Positions 1-8,076 are shown, counted from the first letter of the stretch. The stretch is DNA of 14,012 nt from Candidatus Bathyarchaeota archaeon (GCA_030608925.1 JAUWDF010000005.1:1-14012), one strand, 5' to 3'. Translations and numbers: made by a program. Notes: generated by a model from the letters alone, not told the origin.

Positions 1-1
1 C

Positions 2-109
2 GAGCAAGTAATCGATCTTGCCTTGGACGGCTGTGGACAATTATACGAGATTCAGAAAGAAGCTTTGAGGTCCAAGTATGTGGTTGCGAAGGAGGAAGTG
101 GAAGAATAA
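2..109 (+). CDS. rrp41: Exosome complex exonuclease Rrp41, C-terminal fragment
   Basis: This is the 3' end of a gene entering from the left edge. The frame starting at base 2 reads 35 codons and stops at TAA 107-109. The visible tail is mostly helical and charged (a GQLYEIQKEALRSKY-type segment, then a Glu-rich end), which matches the C-terminal helix of archaeal Rrp41. Rrp41 is the catalytic RNase PH-type subunit of the archaeal exosome, degrading or tailing RNA phosphorolytically in a hexameric ring with Rrp42. Its stop codon overlaps the rrp42 ATG by one base (TAATG), and rrp41-rrp42 adjacency is the usual archaeal order. The tail alone is weakly diagnostic, so the identification leans on context. 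Confidence 0.8.
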   Translation, partial: EQVIDLALDGCGQLYEIQKEALRSKYVVAKEEVEE

Positions 110-900
110 TGTCAATCGTTGAACGAGTAAAGCAGAAGCAAATCGCTGAACTTATGAATAAAGGAAAGAGGTTGGATGGTAGAAGCCTCGATGATTATCG
201 CGAAATTAAGGTGGAGAGGGGAATTATCGAAAAAGCCGAAGGCTCAGCACGTGTTCTTTTGGGTAAGACAGAAGTTTTAGTTGGTGTTAAGATTCAAGTT
301 GGGGACCCCTTTCAGGATACGCCAAATGCAGGAGTATTAACAGTAAATTGCGAGCTGGTTCCTTTAGCGTCACCGAGATTTGAGCCAGGTCCACCTGGAG
401 AAGATGCTATAGAGATTGCAAGAGTTGTTGATAGAGGAATACGCGAGTCAAAGGCTATAGACACGGAAAAACTCTGCTTGGTTCCAGGGAAAAAAGTACT
501 CGTCGTCTTTGTGGATCTTTACGTGTTGAACCATGATGGAAACCTTATAGACGCTTCAGCCATCGCTGCCTTAGCGGCCTTACTGAACGCAAAGATGTTC
601 AAGTACGAAGTTGTTAATGGAGAAGTCGAGGTTAAGCCTGGTTACATTCCATTACCCATGCAGAACTATCCAATTCCAGTGACTTTCGCTAAGATAGATG
701 ATAAGTTCGCAGTTGACCCTTGGCTGGAAGAGGAACAGGTGATGGATGCTAGATTGACAATGACCTTTGAAAAGGATGGAAAGATTTGTGCCATTCAGAA
801 GAGCGGAACTGGTTATTTAACGAGAGAGCAGATTTCTCAACTGACGAAGCTAGCAGCTGAGAAAGCATCAGAAATAAGAAAGCTTGTGGTGAAGGACTGA
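109..900 (+). CDS. rrp42: Exosome complex component Rrp42
   Basis: A 263-residue RNase PH-fold protein of normal archaeal Rrp42 length. Seen directly: an N-terminal helix, the family signature KRLDGRSLDDYREI (about residues 20-33), a GSARVLLGKTEVLVGVK strand region (about 45-61), a SPRFEPGPPGEDAIEIARVVDRGIR-type block (about 88-112) and the LNHDGNLIDASAIAALAAL core (about 139-157). In the archaeal exosome Rrp42 is the catalytically inactive partner that alternates with Rrp41 in the hexameric ring and helps bind RNA. The ATG overlaps the rrp41 stop by one base and lies about 10 nt after a strong GGAGG site in the rrp41 tail. Its own TGA overlaps the rpl37ae ATG by one base (TGATG), so all three genes should be co-transcribed and translationally coupled. 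The assignment is secure. Confidence 0.96.
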   Translation: MSIVERVKQKQIAELMNKGKRLDGRSLDDYREIKVERGIIEKAEGSARVLLGKTEVLVGVKIQVGDPFQDTPNAGVLTVNCELVPLASPRFEPGPPGEDAIEIARVVDRGIRESKAIDTEKLCLVPGKKVLVVFVDLYVLNHDGNLIDASAIAALAALLNAKMFKYEVVNGEVEVKPGYIPLPMQNYPIPVTFAKIDDKFAVDPWLEEEQVMDARLTMTFEKDGKICAIQKSGTGYLTREQISQLTKLAAEKASEIRKLVVKD

Positions 901-1199
901 TGGGGAGAACCAAGAAAGTCGGGTTGGCTGGCGGGTTCAAAGCAAGATATGGTGCAACAGTCAGGAAAAGATATGTTGAAGCCACAGTGGAGTCTAGGAA
1001 GCGGCATTCTTGTCCTAAATGCAGGAATCTGACAGTTAAACGTCAGAGTATAGGAATTTGGAGTTGTGGGAAGTGTGGTTTCACATTCACGGGGGGAGCG
1101 TATACTCCTTCTACGAAAACCGGGATCACAGCAAAAAGAACTGCTAGTGGGCTCACGAGAGCAAGTTTAGGAACTAATGAAATGGACAATCAAGTGTAG
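900..1199 (+). CDS. rpl37ae: Large ribosomal subunit protein L37Ae (eL43)
   Basis: A 99-residue basic zinc-ribbon protein of the large subunit. The family opening GRTKKVGLAGGFKARYG is followed by the zinc site C38-x2-C41 ... C56-x2-C59 and the FTGGAYTP segment typical of L37Ae/eL43. The length matches archaeal members, with a somewhat extended polar tail after residue 80. It binds 23S rRNA and is structural. The ATG overlaps the rrp42 stop by one base, so it is the third gene of the rrp41-rrp42-rpl37ae operon. In many archaea rpoP (RNA polymerase subunit P) follows rpl37ae. Here only 23 bases separate the stop from a convergent minus-strand gene, so rpoP is not at this locus. Confidence 0.96.
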   Translation: MGRTKKVGLAGGFKARYGATVRKRYVEATVESRKRHSCPKCRNLTVKRQSIGIWSCGKCGFTFTGGAYTPSTKTGITAKRTASGLTRASLGTNEMDNQV

Positions 1200-1222
1200 A
1201 ACTGGGATTTCCTTAGCTTCCT

Positions 1223-1465
1223 TCAGGTATTCTTAATTAGTTCCACTCGTCGTTTGCCTTTTGTCAATGCAGACACATGAATCAAGCCTTCTATCTCTAA
1301 ACGCATGAGTTCCTTATTGTAGGAACTGAAAGACAAGTCGCTATAGACTTCCTTAATCATTTTGAATAACTCTGAGTCAGTTGCGGGACCCTTGCGTTGC
1401 AGTAACTCAAGAATTACCGTGTGAAGCGGTAGAGTTTTCCATGTTTTACTTGTTATCTCAAACAC
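1223..1465 (-). CDS. Small winged-helix protein downstream of cdc48
   Basis: An 80-residue protein. The first third predicts a helix containing LLQRKGPATDSELFKMI, which looks like a winged-helix recognition unit. It is followed by a second helix (SYNKELMRLEIEGLIHV) and a short basic wing (LTKGKRRVEL), the standard arrangement of small archaeal DNA-binding domains. There are no cysteines and no other domain. The start is GTG at 1465, 12 nt after the cdc48 stop, with only a weak purine stretch (GCGGAA) before it, so it probably relies on coupling to cdc48. It could be a transcription factor or a winged-helix adaptor. Nothing in the sequence decides between these, and I do not recognise a named family. 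Confidence 0.75.
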   Translation of the reverse strand: MFEITSKTWKTLPLHTVILELLQRKGPATDSELFKMIKEVYSDLSFSSYNKELMRLEIEGLIHVSALTKGKRRVELIKNT

Positions 1466-1477
1466 TTCCGCGGGTGC

Positions 1478-3649
1478 TTAAGCTACAGGAGTTGTGGGCT
1501 TACGAAGCTTCCTCACTTGTTTGAGAAAACCCTTATACCAAGTTTCCATGTCGGGTGAAATCGTTGGACCTATTTGCGCTGCAGCATCCTTAAAATCAGC
1601 TGATGTCACTGTTTTTGACCCGATATTTTTCCGGAGAGCATTCAATGCAGCTTCCCGACAGAATGCTTGAATGTCTGCACCACTGTACCCCTTTGTCGTT
1701 TTAGCAAAAGATTTGACATCAATCTCTTCTTCCAAAGGCATATCTTTGGTGTAAATCTTGAAAATCTCCATTCGAGCTTCCTCGCCTGGCTCAGGCACGT
1801 AGATAAGCCTGTCGAATCGACCTGGTCTCAAAACTGCACTGTCAATGAGGTCGGGACGATTTGTGGCTGCAACTACAACTACGTCTTCTAAGCTGATAAT
1901 GCCATCAATCTCCGTTAAGAGTTGACTGATGACACGTTCAGCAACGCCACTATCTCCAAATCCCATACCTCTTCGAGGTGCCAGTGAATCAAATTCATCG
2001 AAGAAAATCACGGAGGGTGAAGCCATTCTTGCCTTTCGAAACACTTCTCTTATTGCTTTTTCCGATTCCCCAACCCATTTGCTGAAAACTTCTGGACCTT
2101 TTATAGTAATGAAGTTCGCTTCACTTTCCGTGGCAACTGCCCTTCCGAGCATGGTTTTACCGCAGCCTGGAGGGCCAAACAAAAGGATCCCCTTTGGTGG
2201 TGTGATTCCCAGTCGATTGAAGATTTCAGGGGTTTTCAGAGGCCATTCAACAGCTTCAATCAGTTGCTGCTTTACAGCCTTCAATCCACCAATATCAGTC
2301 CATTTCACCGTGGGTGTTTCTATATACACTTCACGCATAGCTGTGGGAGTAATTTCTTTGAAGGCATTAAGGAAATCTTCCATGCGCACATCCATCTTCT
2401 CTAAAACACTGGGTGGAATGTGCTCTTCCTCCAAGTTGATTTCAGGGAGATATCGTCTCAAAGATTTCATAGCAGTTTCTCTGCCTAATGCAGCAAGATC
2501 TGCTCCCGTATAGCCATGTGTCGTATCCGCAAGCTTCTTCAAATCAACTGATTCCGCTAAAGGCATTCCCCGTGTATGGATCTGCAAGATTTCATGGCGT
2601 GATTGTTTGGTGGGGACACCTATCTCTATTTCTCGATCAAAGCGACCAGGTCTTCGAAGTGCAGGATCTAGAGCACCGGGTCGGTTTGTGGCTCCAATGA
2701 CAATTACATTTCCCCTTCCGCTTAGACCATCCATTAATGCCAAAAGTTGAGCGACTACTCTCCTTTCAACTTCACCTGTGACCTCTTCCCTTTTAGGTGC
2801 AATTGCATCTAATTCATCTATGAAAATTATGCCTGGAGAGTTTTGCTGAGCTTGCTTAAAAATCTCCCGTAGTCTAGCTTCAGATTCGCCATAGAACTTG
2901 CTCATTATTTCAGGTCCATTTATCGATAAGAAGTTAGCCTCCGACTCGTTAGCTACGGCTCTTGCAAGTAAAGTCTTACCACACCCTGGAGGACCATGGA
3001 GGAGAACACCCTTTGGTGGATCAATTCCTAATCGTTGGAAGAGCTCAGGATGTCGCAAGGGTAGCTCCACCATCTCCCTTACACGTTGCATCTCTTCATG
3101 AAGCCCTCCTATGTCTTCATAAGTAGTTCTAGGGACACCCTTCACTTCAGGAGCTGGCTCGTTGAGAATCTGAAAGTGCGTGTCTTTAGTAATGCGGACT
3201 ATACCATGTGGTCGACTTTTTGTTACGGTGAAAGGAATCGCGTGACCTAACATCATGACAAGTGTTGTATCGCCTTCAACAAAGGTTCGTTCCATCAGTC
3301 TATTCTTAACGAAATTTGTAAAGTCTTCGTCAACATTTAGACGCATATCAACAGGTGCTAGAACAACGTTTGTAGCGTTCTTGACCTTGACAGGTTTAAT
3401 CGTGACGTACTCGTTTATAACGCCACCTGCATTCTTACGAGTGAACCCATCAATTCTGATAATGCCGCGATTTTGGTCTTCGCTGTAAGCTGGCCACGCG
3501 ATTGCGCTAGTAGTGCGTTTTCCTGTAATTTCAATTACATCACCTGCACTTATTTCCAGTTTTTGCATGGTGCTTTGGTCTAAGCGTGCAATGCCACGCC
3601 CTACATCTCTTTGTTTTGCATCGCCAACTCGAAGCTGCATTTCGCTCAT
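1478..3649 (-). CDS. cdc48: CDC48/VCP-type AAA+ ATPase (VAT)
   Basis: A 723-residue double-ring AAA+ unfoldase, full length for archaeal CDC48. Domains in order: N-terminal double-psi barrel plus CDC48_2 (about 1-165), D1 (about 175-400) and D2 (about 445-680). D1 has Walker A GPPGCGKT at 219-226, Walker B IIFIDE at 274-279 and arginine fingers in [10 protein letters not shown] (331-340). D2 has Walker A GPPGCGKT at 492-499, Walker B VIFFDE at 547-552 and LRPGRFDR (607-614). It extracts and unfolds proteins in the cytosol, feeding the proteasome in archaea. The C-terminus ends in ...TTPVA and has no HbYX tripeptide. The ATG at 3649 is preceded by AGGAAAGTGAG and by a TATA element about 60 nt upstream, so it has its own promoter despite lying 84 nt after aEF1B. 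The small winged-helix gene follows. Confidence 0.97.
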   Translation of the reverse strand: MSEMQLRVGDAKQRDVGRGIARLDQSTMQKLEISAGDVIEITGKRTTSAIAWPAYSEDQNRGIIRIDGFTRKNAGGVINEYVTIKPVKVKNATNVVLAPVDMRLNVDEDFTNFVKNRLMERTFVEGDTTLVMMLGHAIPFTVTKSRPHGIVRITKDTHFQILNEPAPEVKGVPRTTYEDIGGLHEEMQRVREMVELPLRHPELFQRLGIDPPKGVLLHGPPGCGKTLLARAVANESEANFLSINGPEIMSKFYGESEARLREIFKQAQQNSPGIIFIDELDAIAPKREEVTGEVERRVVAQLLALMDGLSGRGNVIVIGATNRPGALDPALRRPGRFDREIEIGVPTKQSRHEILQIHTRGMPLAESVDLKKLADTTHGYTGADLAALGRETAMKSLRRYLPEINLEEEHIPPSVLEKMDVRMEDFLNAFKEITPTAMREVYIETPTVKWTDIGGLKAVKQQLIEAVEWPLKTPEIFNRLGITPPKGILLFGPPGCGKTMLGRAVATESEANFITIKGPEVFSKWVGESEKAIREVFRKARMASPSVIFFDEFDSLAPRRGMGFGDSGVAERVISQLLTEIDGIISLEDVVVVAATNRPDLIDSAVLRPGRFDRLIYVPEPGEEARMEIFKIYTKDMPLEEEIDVKSFAKTTKGYSGADIQAFCREAALNALRKNIGSKTVTSADFKDAAAQIGPTISPDMETWYKGFLKQVRKLRKPTTPVA

Positions 3650-3705
3650 TTTCTCACTTTCCTGTTACAGTTAAAAGTTATTTGAAGTCGAAAAGCTTCG
3701 GGTGA

Positions 3706-3713
3706 CTTATAAA
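3706..3713 (-). promoter_or_regulatory. TATA element for cdc48
   Basis: The minus strand reads TTTATAAG, close to the archaeal TATA consensus, about 60 nt before the cdc48 ATG. Archaeal initiation about 25 nt downstream would give a leader of roughly 35 nt containing the GTGAG ribosome-binding region. A short CGAA/TTCG hairpin (3689-3700) lies between the TATA and the predicted start of transcription. Confidence 0.55.
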
Positions 3714-3733
3714 TGTTACAAGAAAAACGGAAA

Positions 3734-4009
3734 TTACCGTGTCCTTCTCACCATGAGCGTTTGGATCCTGCTCACACCTGGGATCTGCTCTATGCTCTGC
3801 TCTGTTTTGTCTAAAATCCCTGTTTCATCCTCGGGGATTTGTATATGGGCAATCAGAGCGTTCAAACCAAAAGCTATCGGTTCAGTCTGAAAATCTGTGT
3901 AAATCTTCGCTTCGGCAGGGAGAGCTTTTTCGATCTGTTTTTGTAGCTGGTTGAAATCTACTTCTATGCCCTTTGGTAGGATTTTGAAGCTTATTACGAT
4001 GTTTGCCAA
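3734..4009 (-). CDS. ef1b: Archaeal elongation factor 1-beta (aEF1B)
   Basis: A 91-residue single-domain protein, the normal size for archaeal EF-1 beta, which is only the C-terminal guanine-exchange domain of the eukaryotic factor. Seen: the N-terminal strand IVISFKILPKGIEVDF, a central AEAKIYTDFQTEPIAFGLNA region carrying the conserved EPIAFGLxAL motif (about 43-52), and the closing PGVSRIQTLMVRRTR. It catalyses GDP-GTP exchange on aEF1A during translation elongation. The start is TTG at 4009, 2 nt after the stop of the upstream Zn-ribbon gene, with AGGGGA in that gene's tail about 8 nt before it. The Zn-ribbon/aEF1B pairing is widely conserved in archaea. Confidence 0.93.
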   Translation of the reverse strand: MANIVISFKILPKGIEVDFNQLQKQIEKALPAEAKIYTDFQTEPIAFGLNALIAHIQIPEDETGILDKTEQSIEQIPGVSRIQTLMVRRTR

Positions 4010-4011
4010 GT

Positions 4012-4209
4012 CTATGGTCCCCTAAATCCACATTTTGGACACTTGAAGTAGCGTCCGAATTTGCGACACTTTTGGCATCTCCAGATTACTATTTCACCAC
4101 AGCTAGGGCAATTGAGTTTCGTGGCTCTTGCGCCTGGTGGTATTGTACGATTGCAGCTTGTGCAAATTGGTGTTTGCAGCTTACTCAGGGGTTTGCCTGT
4201 GTCACTCAT
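4012..4209 (-). CDS. Zn-ribbon RNA-binding protein linked to translation (COG2888-type)
   Basis: A 65-residue protein with four CxxC pairs: C16/C19, C34/C37, C45/C48 and C57/C60, so it can bind two zinc ions as interleaved zinc ribbons. It is basic and ends ...CPKCGFRGP, characteristic of the small archaeal Zn-ribbon family often annotated as an RNA-binding protein with a role in translation and found next to aEF1B. The precise role is not established. The ATG at 4209 lies about 46 nt downstream of a TATA-like element. aEF1B follows 2 nt later, so the two form a bicistronic unit. The family assignment is solid from the cysteine pattern plus context; the molecular function is inferred. Confidence 0.88.
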   Translation of the reverse strand: MSDTGKPLSKLQTPICTSCNRTIPPGARATKLNCPSCGEIVIWRCQKCRKFGRYFKCPKCGFRGP

Positions 4210-4251
4210 GCCATTTTCCTTTCCAAACTTGAGCTTCTATATTGAACGGTT

Positions 4252-4259
4252 ACTTATAT
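4252..4259 (-). promoter_or_regulatory. TATA element for the Zn-ribbon/aEF1B operon
   Basis: The minus strand reads ATATAAGT, centred about 46 nt before the ATG of the Zn-ribbon gene. Initiation about 25 nt downstream would leave a leader of roughly 20 nt. It sits in the 4210-4365 spacer, which otherwise shows no gene and no clear terminator for the upstream series. Confidence 0.5.
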
Positions 4260-4365
4260 CTGCTACGTACAATTGATTAAAACTGTAGATGCGTAAAACG
4301 AGTCATGAGACTAACCAGCTCTTACATGGAACGTTAGGATTTCACTTCCCCAATTCACAAGAACT

Positions 4366-5118
4366 CTACTTCCCAGAGAGTGTAACGGCTCTTAGAACTT
4401 CGCGTGGGGAAAAGTTAGATAAACTTGCCTTAGGCATTCGTCTACCAATTTTTGGAATCAATCCCGCAGCATCTGTCCCCATCTTACAGATAAGAATTTG
4501 CTCAAACGTACCTAGGGACTCGAATCCAATGATGTCACGTTTCAGATTCGCCCTTCTGACAGCTTCCCTCACCTTTCTATTTGTGGCTCCAAGAACGATT
4601 AGACGATCAACCATGTAGCTTAACCATGAGCGAAAAAGATCTATTTGTCTTTCCGTGAATTCCACCCCAACATTGCTTTCTCCAATACTAATTACTCGAA
4701 TCTCTACTGGAAAATTATCGACTAGAGAGTACAATCTGACTAGTTTTTCATGCGCTAATCCTCTACCATCAGCTAATTGTCTCCGCAAATCTTCGACATC
4801 AAACACACCGTAGACAATCTCCGGAGAAATAATCCCAATGTCGACAAAGGTCTTTGACCCCTTGTCTGAAAATGCCACACGTCCATTCAGTACAGAAAAA
4901 CGACTAATCTTTTCCATGTTAACGGGTGCAATACCGATTTCTCTATCCAAAAAACGCATTGCAACTTTGGCATCCGTGCCGCTTACTTTAACTTTCACCC
5001 AATCACTTTCTCCAATCTCCAGGTCCCTAAAGGTAACCTTTAAGCCTTCACATAGATGCGCTAAGACTCGATCAAACTCCCCTAGAGACGCTTCTCCATA
5101 AATCTTCTGCAGCAACAT
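4366..5118 (-). CDS. DUF2110-like conserved archaeal protein
   Basis: About 250 residues with no transmembrane segment or signal peptide. The opening MLLQKIYGEASLGEFDRVL, the DWVKVKVSGTDAKVAMRFL segment, a central GSKTFVDIGI...VYGVF strand region (an S1- or OB-like barrel) and a C-terminal basic helical part (LGATNRKVREAVRRANL) resemble the archaeal family known as DUF2110, which is commonly encoded near TFE. The nucleic-acid-binding look is an inference from the central barrel and basic helix; no catalytic motif is visible. I chose ATG 5118 because homologous openings begin near here. An in-frame TTG at 5130 would add four residues. It is the last gene of the series beginning with MBF1, 16-28 nt after the HD gene. 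Confidence 0.75.
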   Translation of the reverse strand: MLLQKIYGEASLGEFDRVLAHLCEGLKVTFRDLEIGESDWVKVKVSGTDAKVAMRFLDREIGIAPVNMEKISRFSVLNGRVAFSDKGSKTFVDIGIISPEIVYGVFDVEDLRRQLADGRGLAHEKLVRLYSLVDNFPVEIRVISIGESNVGVEFTERQIDLFRSWLSYMVDRLIVLGATNRKVREAVRRANLKRDIIGFESLGTFEQILICKMGTDAAGLIPKIGRRMPKASLSNFSPREVLRAVTLSGK

Positions 5119-5146
5119 TATCTGACACAAGTAATTGATGTTCCCC

Positions 5147-5674
5147 CTATTTCATGCAATCCAAGAATTCTTCATGCCACAGCCTGAAGCGTTCAACTGC
5201 ATTTTCAGGTATCCTATCCCCTCTACATAGTCGATCTAGAGCCCCAATAATAGGCATCCTTATTGTGCCAGCTATAAGTTTATCAGCATAAGCTACAATC
5301 CGTTCCTCCAATGATTCAGGAACATAGCTCTTTATAGGCCACCCTAGTTTCCGCGCTTCATTTTCATCAATTCCAGTGCCAACATGATTTTCAATTATCT
5401 TAACAAGAGAATTTGGTAACCTTAACTCTCTGGCGATTTGAGCCCCAATAATCCCATGGTCAACAGTGTGGGTTCTAGCCCGACCGATATCATGTAAGAG
5501 AGCCCCTATTCGCACAATTTCGACATTGGCATCAATACCCTTCTTTCTACATGATTTAGCTATTTGCACTGCAAAGTGTGATACTCGAGCACAATGTTCC
5601 ACTACTTTCTTAGAACAACCAGCTTTTCTCAGGAGATTAAGCGCCATCTTCTCAGACGGCACACCCTTATTCAC
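5147..5674 (-). CDS. HD-domain phosphohydrolase (TIGR00295-type)
   Basis: A 175-residue HD-superfamily protein. Candidate metal residues visible are H33, H61-D62 in LLHDIG (59-64), H73 in VDHG, H97 in ENHVG and D131 in AYADKL, so the metal site appears intact. The opening LLRKAGCSKKVVEHCARVSHFA matches the small archaeal/bacterial uncharacterised HD family (TIGR00295). The substrate is unknown; HD enzymes usually hydrolyse nucleotides or phosphodiesters. The start is GTG at 5674, overlapping the TFE stop by 8 nt, and GAGGAAGGAG sits just before it in the TFE tail, which favours the GTG over the in-frame ATG at 5647. Its position between TFE and DUF2110 suggests a role tied to RNA or nucleotide metabolism, but that is only context. 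Confidence 0.85.
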   Translation of the reverse strand: MNKGVPSEKMALNLLRKAGCSKKVVEHCARVSHFAVQIAKSCRKKGIDANVEIVRIGALLHDIGRARTHTVDHGIIGAQIARELRLPNSLVKIIENHVGTGIDENEARKLGWPIKSYVPESLEERIVAYADKLIAGTIRMPIIGALDRLCRGDRIPENAVERFRLWHEEFLDCMK

Positions 5675-6176
5675 CCAACTCCTTCCTCAGCTGGTCAACC
5701 TTTCTAGATAAAATCTCAATCAACTCACCGTTCTCTAAGTGCATCATAGATTCATTACAAGTAGGACACCGAAAGATCAGCTCCAAAGCTTCCTCAAAGG
5801 GAACCTTTTTGCATCCAGGATTACCACAAGAATAGAACTCATGATTCTTCTCATAACTAAGACGAGTATCAAGTTTCTTTAACACATGCCTCTTCTGATT
5901 TAGGATAAATCCTGCAAGCTGATCGGGCTCAAATTTCCAGTGAAATATGAACCATCCTGTGTTTTGATCTCTCGACCTTCGTAGCGATACTAGAGAATGG
6001 TCGTAGAACCTATAAAGTATCTTGCGCACACAATTAAGACGATAGCCTGTTTTGCTTGCTATTTGATCATCGGTGATCTCGCCCGTATCTTTTAAAATGT
6101 AGATTATATCTATTGCTTCTTCCTCACCCAATGCTTCGGCAACTTTACGTAGAGTTACATCGTCTACAAAGGCCAA
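5667..6176 (-). CDS. tfe: Transcription factor E alpha subunit (TFE)
   Basis: A 169-residue homologue of the N-terminal half of eukaryotic TFIIE-alpha. An extended winged helix (about 1-95) includes EEEAIDIIYILKDTGEITDD and a recognition region RLNCVRKILYRFYDHSLV. A zinc ribbon follows with C117-x4-C122 and C137-x2-C140, then a short coiled C-terminal helix (DQLRKELGE). TFE stabilises the open complex of RNA polymerase with TBP/TFB and helps melt promoters. The start is TTG at 6176. A GAGGT site lies 8 nt before it, and an AT-rich TATA-like run (6197-6209) lies just upstream, so it may be transcribed both from its own promoter and from the upstream series. Trm56 is 56 nt upstream and the HD gene overlaps downstream. 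Confidence 0.94.
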   Translation of the reverse strand: MAFVDDVTLRKVAEALGEEEAIDIIYILKDTGEITDDQIASKTGYRLNCVRKILYRFYDHSLVSLRRSRDQNTGWFIFHWKFEPDQLAGFILNQKRHVLKKLDTRLSYEKNHEFYSCGNPGCKKVPFEEALELIFRCPTCNESMMHLENGELIEILSRKVDQLRKELGE

Positions 6177-6196
6177 TATGCGATACCTCGATCAAC

Positions 6197-6209
6197 AAAT
6201 ATATAATAT
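6197..6209 (-). promoter_or_regulatory. TATA-like run upstream of tfe
   Basis: The minus strand reads ATATTATATATTT, centred about 28 nt before the tfe TTG. If used, it would give an essentially leaderless tfe mRNA and exclude the GAGGT site at 6185-6189. That conflict leaves two readings: a true internal promoter, or merely AT-rich spacer with tfe read from upstream. Confidence 0.35.
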
Positions 6210-6232
6210 CTAGGTGATGAATAAATTCTTTA

Positions 6233-6796
6233 TTAGGTAATTTTTAGTTTTTCCAGGTTTTTCGAAACCAGATTTTTCCCATTTCTGCAAGGAATGATGA
6301 CTAATTTAGCGTCTTTGAATTTTCTTGAAAGCTCGCTTCCTTCATAAAATCGATCGAGGAAAACTGCTAAGCTAGCACATTCAGAATGGGGTTGGTTTCC
6401 TATCGCCACATTGAAATCTGTCCATTCGCTTGAAAAGAAGCCACTGGGGACCTTCTGACTGCCCACAATTAATAAAATATCTCTGTGTGTTGCTTTGATT
6501 CGCTGCATTACGTCGCTTTCCTGGATGTTTTCCCCATAGGCAGTGAGGTGAACAACTACCCCTCCTCGTGTTCTCCAGTTGCTCAAAGCTGTTTTCCACG
6601 GAGTACCCATTTCGAGAAAGAAAGAGCCTCCCCAATTTTTCACTACCGAATTTATTGTCTTCTGGATTTTCTCATCTTTCACGTCTGCGAGAATCATTCC
6701 AGTAGCATTTAACGCTCGTGCAGCTAGAGCTACATGGGTTGTCAATCGTTCATCTCTGATTCTATGACCCCATCTCAAGACTATAATCTTGGTCAA
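6233..6796 (-). CDS. trm56: tRNA (cytidine(56)-2'-O)-methyltransferase Trm56
   Basis: A 187-residue SPOUT-class enzyme that 2'-O-methylates C56 in the T-loop of archaeal tRNAs using S-adenosylmethionine. Family signatures are clear: the N-terminal VLRWGHRIRDERLTTHVAL (about 6-24), VVHLTAYGENI (about 80-90), and the knot region IVGSQKVP followed by FNVAIGNQPHSECASLAVFLDR (about 110-149), which forms the cofactor-binding trefoil. The length is typical. The start is TTG at 6796, 18 nt after the hflX stop, and no ATG/GTG near the conserved N-terminus offers a better choice. It lies between hflX and tfe in the same direction and is probably co-transcribed with hflX. It is an archaea-specific marker for the window. 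Confidence 0.93.
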   Translation of the reverse strand: MTKIIVLRWGHRIRDERLTTHVALAARALNATGMILADVKDEKIQKTINSVVKNWGGSFFLEMGTPWKTALSNWRTRGGVVVHLTAYGENIQESDVMQRIKATHRDILLIVGSQKVPSGFFSSEWTDFNVAIGNQPHSECASLAVFLDRFYEGSELSRKFKDAKLVIIPCRNGKNLVSKNLEKLKIT

Positions 6797-6814
6797 TTCG
6801 ATTCCACTGTCGGG

Positions 6815-8062
6815 CTAAACTAATTCCTTCACTGTTCCATCATATTTCTTTATTCGCGCTAAGACTTTTTCCGAAAACTCAGGTAGCACTTCAATTACAA
6901 GGTCAGCATAATTGTGTTCATAGTTTAGCTTCTTCACAATTGTTTCCTTGAAGAGCCATGATATAAAGGACATTGTTTCGTTTGAAATCGGTATAGAAAA
7001 GCATACACGTACGTAACTTTTGAAGTGCTTCGCAAGCTCTTCTTTCAGAAGATCAAGGTTTTCACTCTCAAGAGCGGATATTGGAACAATGTTTAGTGCG
7101 AATTCCTTTAGAGCCTCTTTCTGTTCTTCAACCTCATTTCTAGACAGCAAGTCAATCTTGTTTAGGGCAGTAACGATCGGAATTCCGTACGCTCCAATTT
7201 TCTGGATAGTATCAAGGTTTATTGAAAGCTTTCTCTTGATTTCCTCAAGAGGTTGGTTGGCATCTATGACCAAGAGGATAAGATCGGAAAAAATCGTTTC
7301 TTCCAGGGTTGACTGAAATGCCTTTATTAATTCTAATGGCAGTTTATCTATGAACCCAACAGTGTCTGTTAAGAGAGTTCGTTTTCCAAACAATTCAAAT
7401 GCTCTTGTCGTCGTTGAAAGTGTTGTAAACAATCCTTTCCCTATAGGAACAGCTTCGTTCACTAGTGTATTAAAAAGAGTACTTTTTCCAGCGTAAGTGT
7501 ACCCTGCCAATGAAATCGAAGCAAAACCAAGTTCTTTCCTCCGTGTTCTGTGTAAGCTTCTTTTTCTTTTAGTGCTCTCTAGCTTGTCTTGTATTGTCTT
7601 TACTTGCCTACGGATAGATTCATGATATACGTCAACTTCGTATGCTCCTAATCCCCCGAAGCCCGGCTGTTCTTGTTTTCGTGCAAGGCGCACTTTTTCC
7701 CTTGCATGAGCCATTTCATAGCGAAGTCTTGCAAGCTGGATTTGAAGTTTTGCCTCTGTTGTTGATGCTCTGTGTGTGAACATTTCAAGAATGAGTTGAA
7801 ATCTATCTATTACTTCAACGTTTGTTTCTTTTGCCAGATTGTATACTTGAACAGTTTTCAGCCTATTGTCGAAAATCACCTTCTGGGCATTTTTCTCTTT
7901 TACAAGACGAGTGAGTTCTTCTACTTTGCCTCTTCCTATTTGAAAACGAGAACTCGGTTTCCGAATTTGTTCAATTGCTGCAACAGTAACATATCCCGCC
8001 GCTTCGCCCAGACTCTTGAGTTCTTTCAAGCTGTTGAGTTCGCCTTTTAGTCGTCGTTGCAC
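6815..8062 (-). CDS. hflX: GTPase HflX
   Basis: A 415-residue HflX-family GTPase (TRAFAC, OBG-HflX group). An N-terminal HflX domain contains FQIGRGKVEEL (40-50) and EVIDRFQLILEMFTHRASTTEAKLQIQLA. A coiled linker carries a reduced glycine patch GFGGLGAYEVDVYHESI (134-150) instead of the bacterial GGxGxRGPGE motif. In the G domain, G1 is GYTYAGKST (187-195), G3 is DTVG (233-236) and G4 is NKID (301-304). HflX binds the large ribosomal subunit and in bacteria splits stalled or heat-damaged ribosomes. The listed start is GTG 8062. However, the frame stays open upstream and reads IIRAILVQRR, matching the usual HflX N-terminus, with GGAGGA placed correctly for an ATA at 8080. The real protein may therefore be six residues longer. 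Confidence 0.94.
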   Translation of the reverse strand: MQRRLKGELNSLKELKSLGEAAGYVTVAAIEQIRKPSSRFQIGRGKVEELTRLVKEKNAQKVIFDNRLKTVQVYNLAKETNVEVIDRFQLILEMFTHRASTTEAKLQIQLARLRYEMAHAREKVRLARKQEQPGFGGLGAYEVDVYHESIRRQVKTIQDKLESTKRKRSLHRTRRKELGFASISLAGYTYAGKSTLFNTLVNEAVPIGKGLFTTLSTTTRAFELFGKRTLLTDTVGFIDKLPLELIKAFQSTLEETIFSDLILLVIDANQPLEEIKRKLSINLDTIQKIGAYGIPIVTALNKIDLLSRNEVEEQKEALKEFALNIVPISALESENLDLLKEELAKHFKSYVRVCFSIPISNETMSFISWLFKETIVKKLNYEHNYADLVIEVLPEFSEKVLARIKKYDGTVKELV

Positions 8063-8076
8063 AAGGATTGCTCTTA

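Noticed and set aside
1929..2513. Plus-strand 194-codon open frame inside cdc48
   Set aside because: It is antisense to the strongly conserved D2/D1 region of cdc48, has low-complexity Ser/Pro/Gly-rich translation and no ribosome-binding site or promoter; it is a shadow of the real gene.
3689..3700. CGAA/TTCG short hairpin upstream of cdc48
   Set aside because: A 4-bp stem in an AT-rich leader is expected by chance; no extension or repeat supports a regulatory role.
4289..4618. Plus-strand 109-codon open frame across the DUF2110 3' end
   Set aside because: It mostly overlaps the conserved C-terminal part of the minus-strand gene and shows no recognisable domain.
6213..6219. GTGATGA resembling a C box of a C/D guide RNA
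   Set aside because: No matching D box (CTGA) or D'/C' pair follows at the expected distance on the same strand, and most of the stretch lies in the trm56 3' end.
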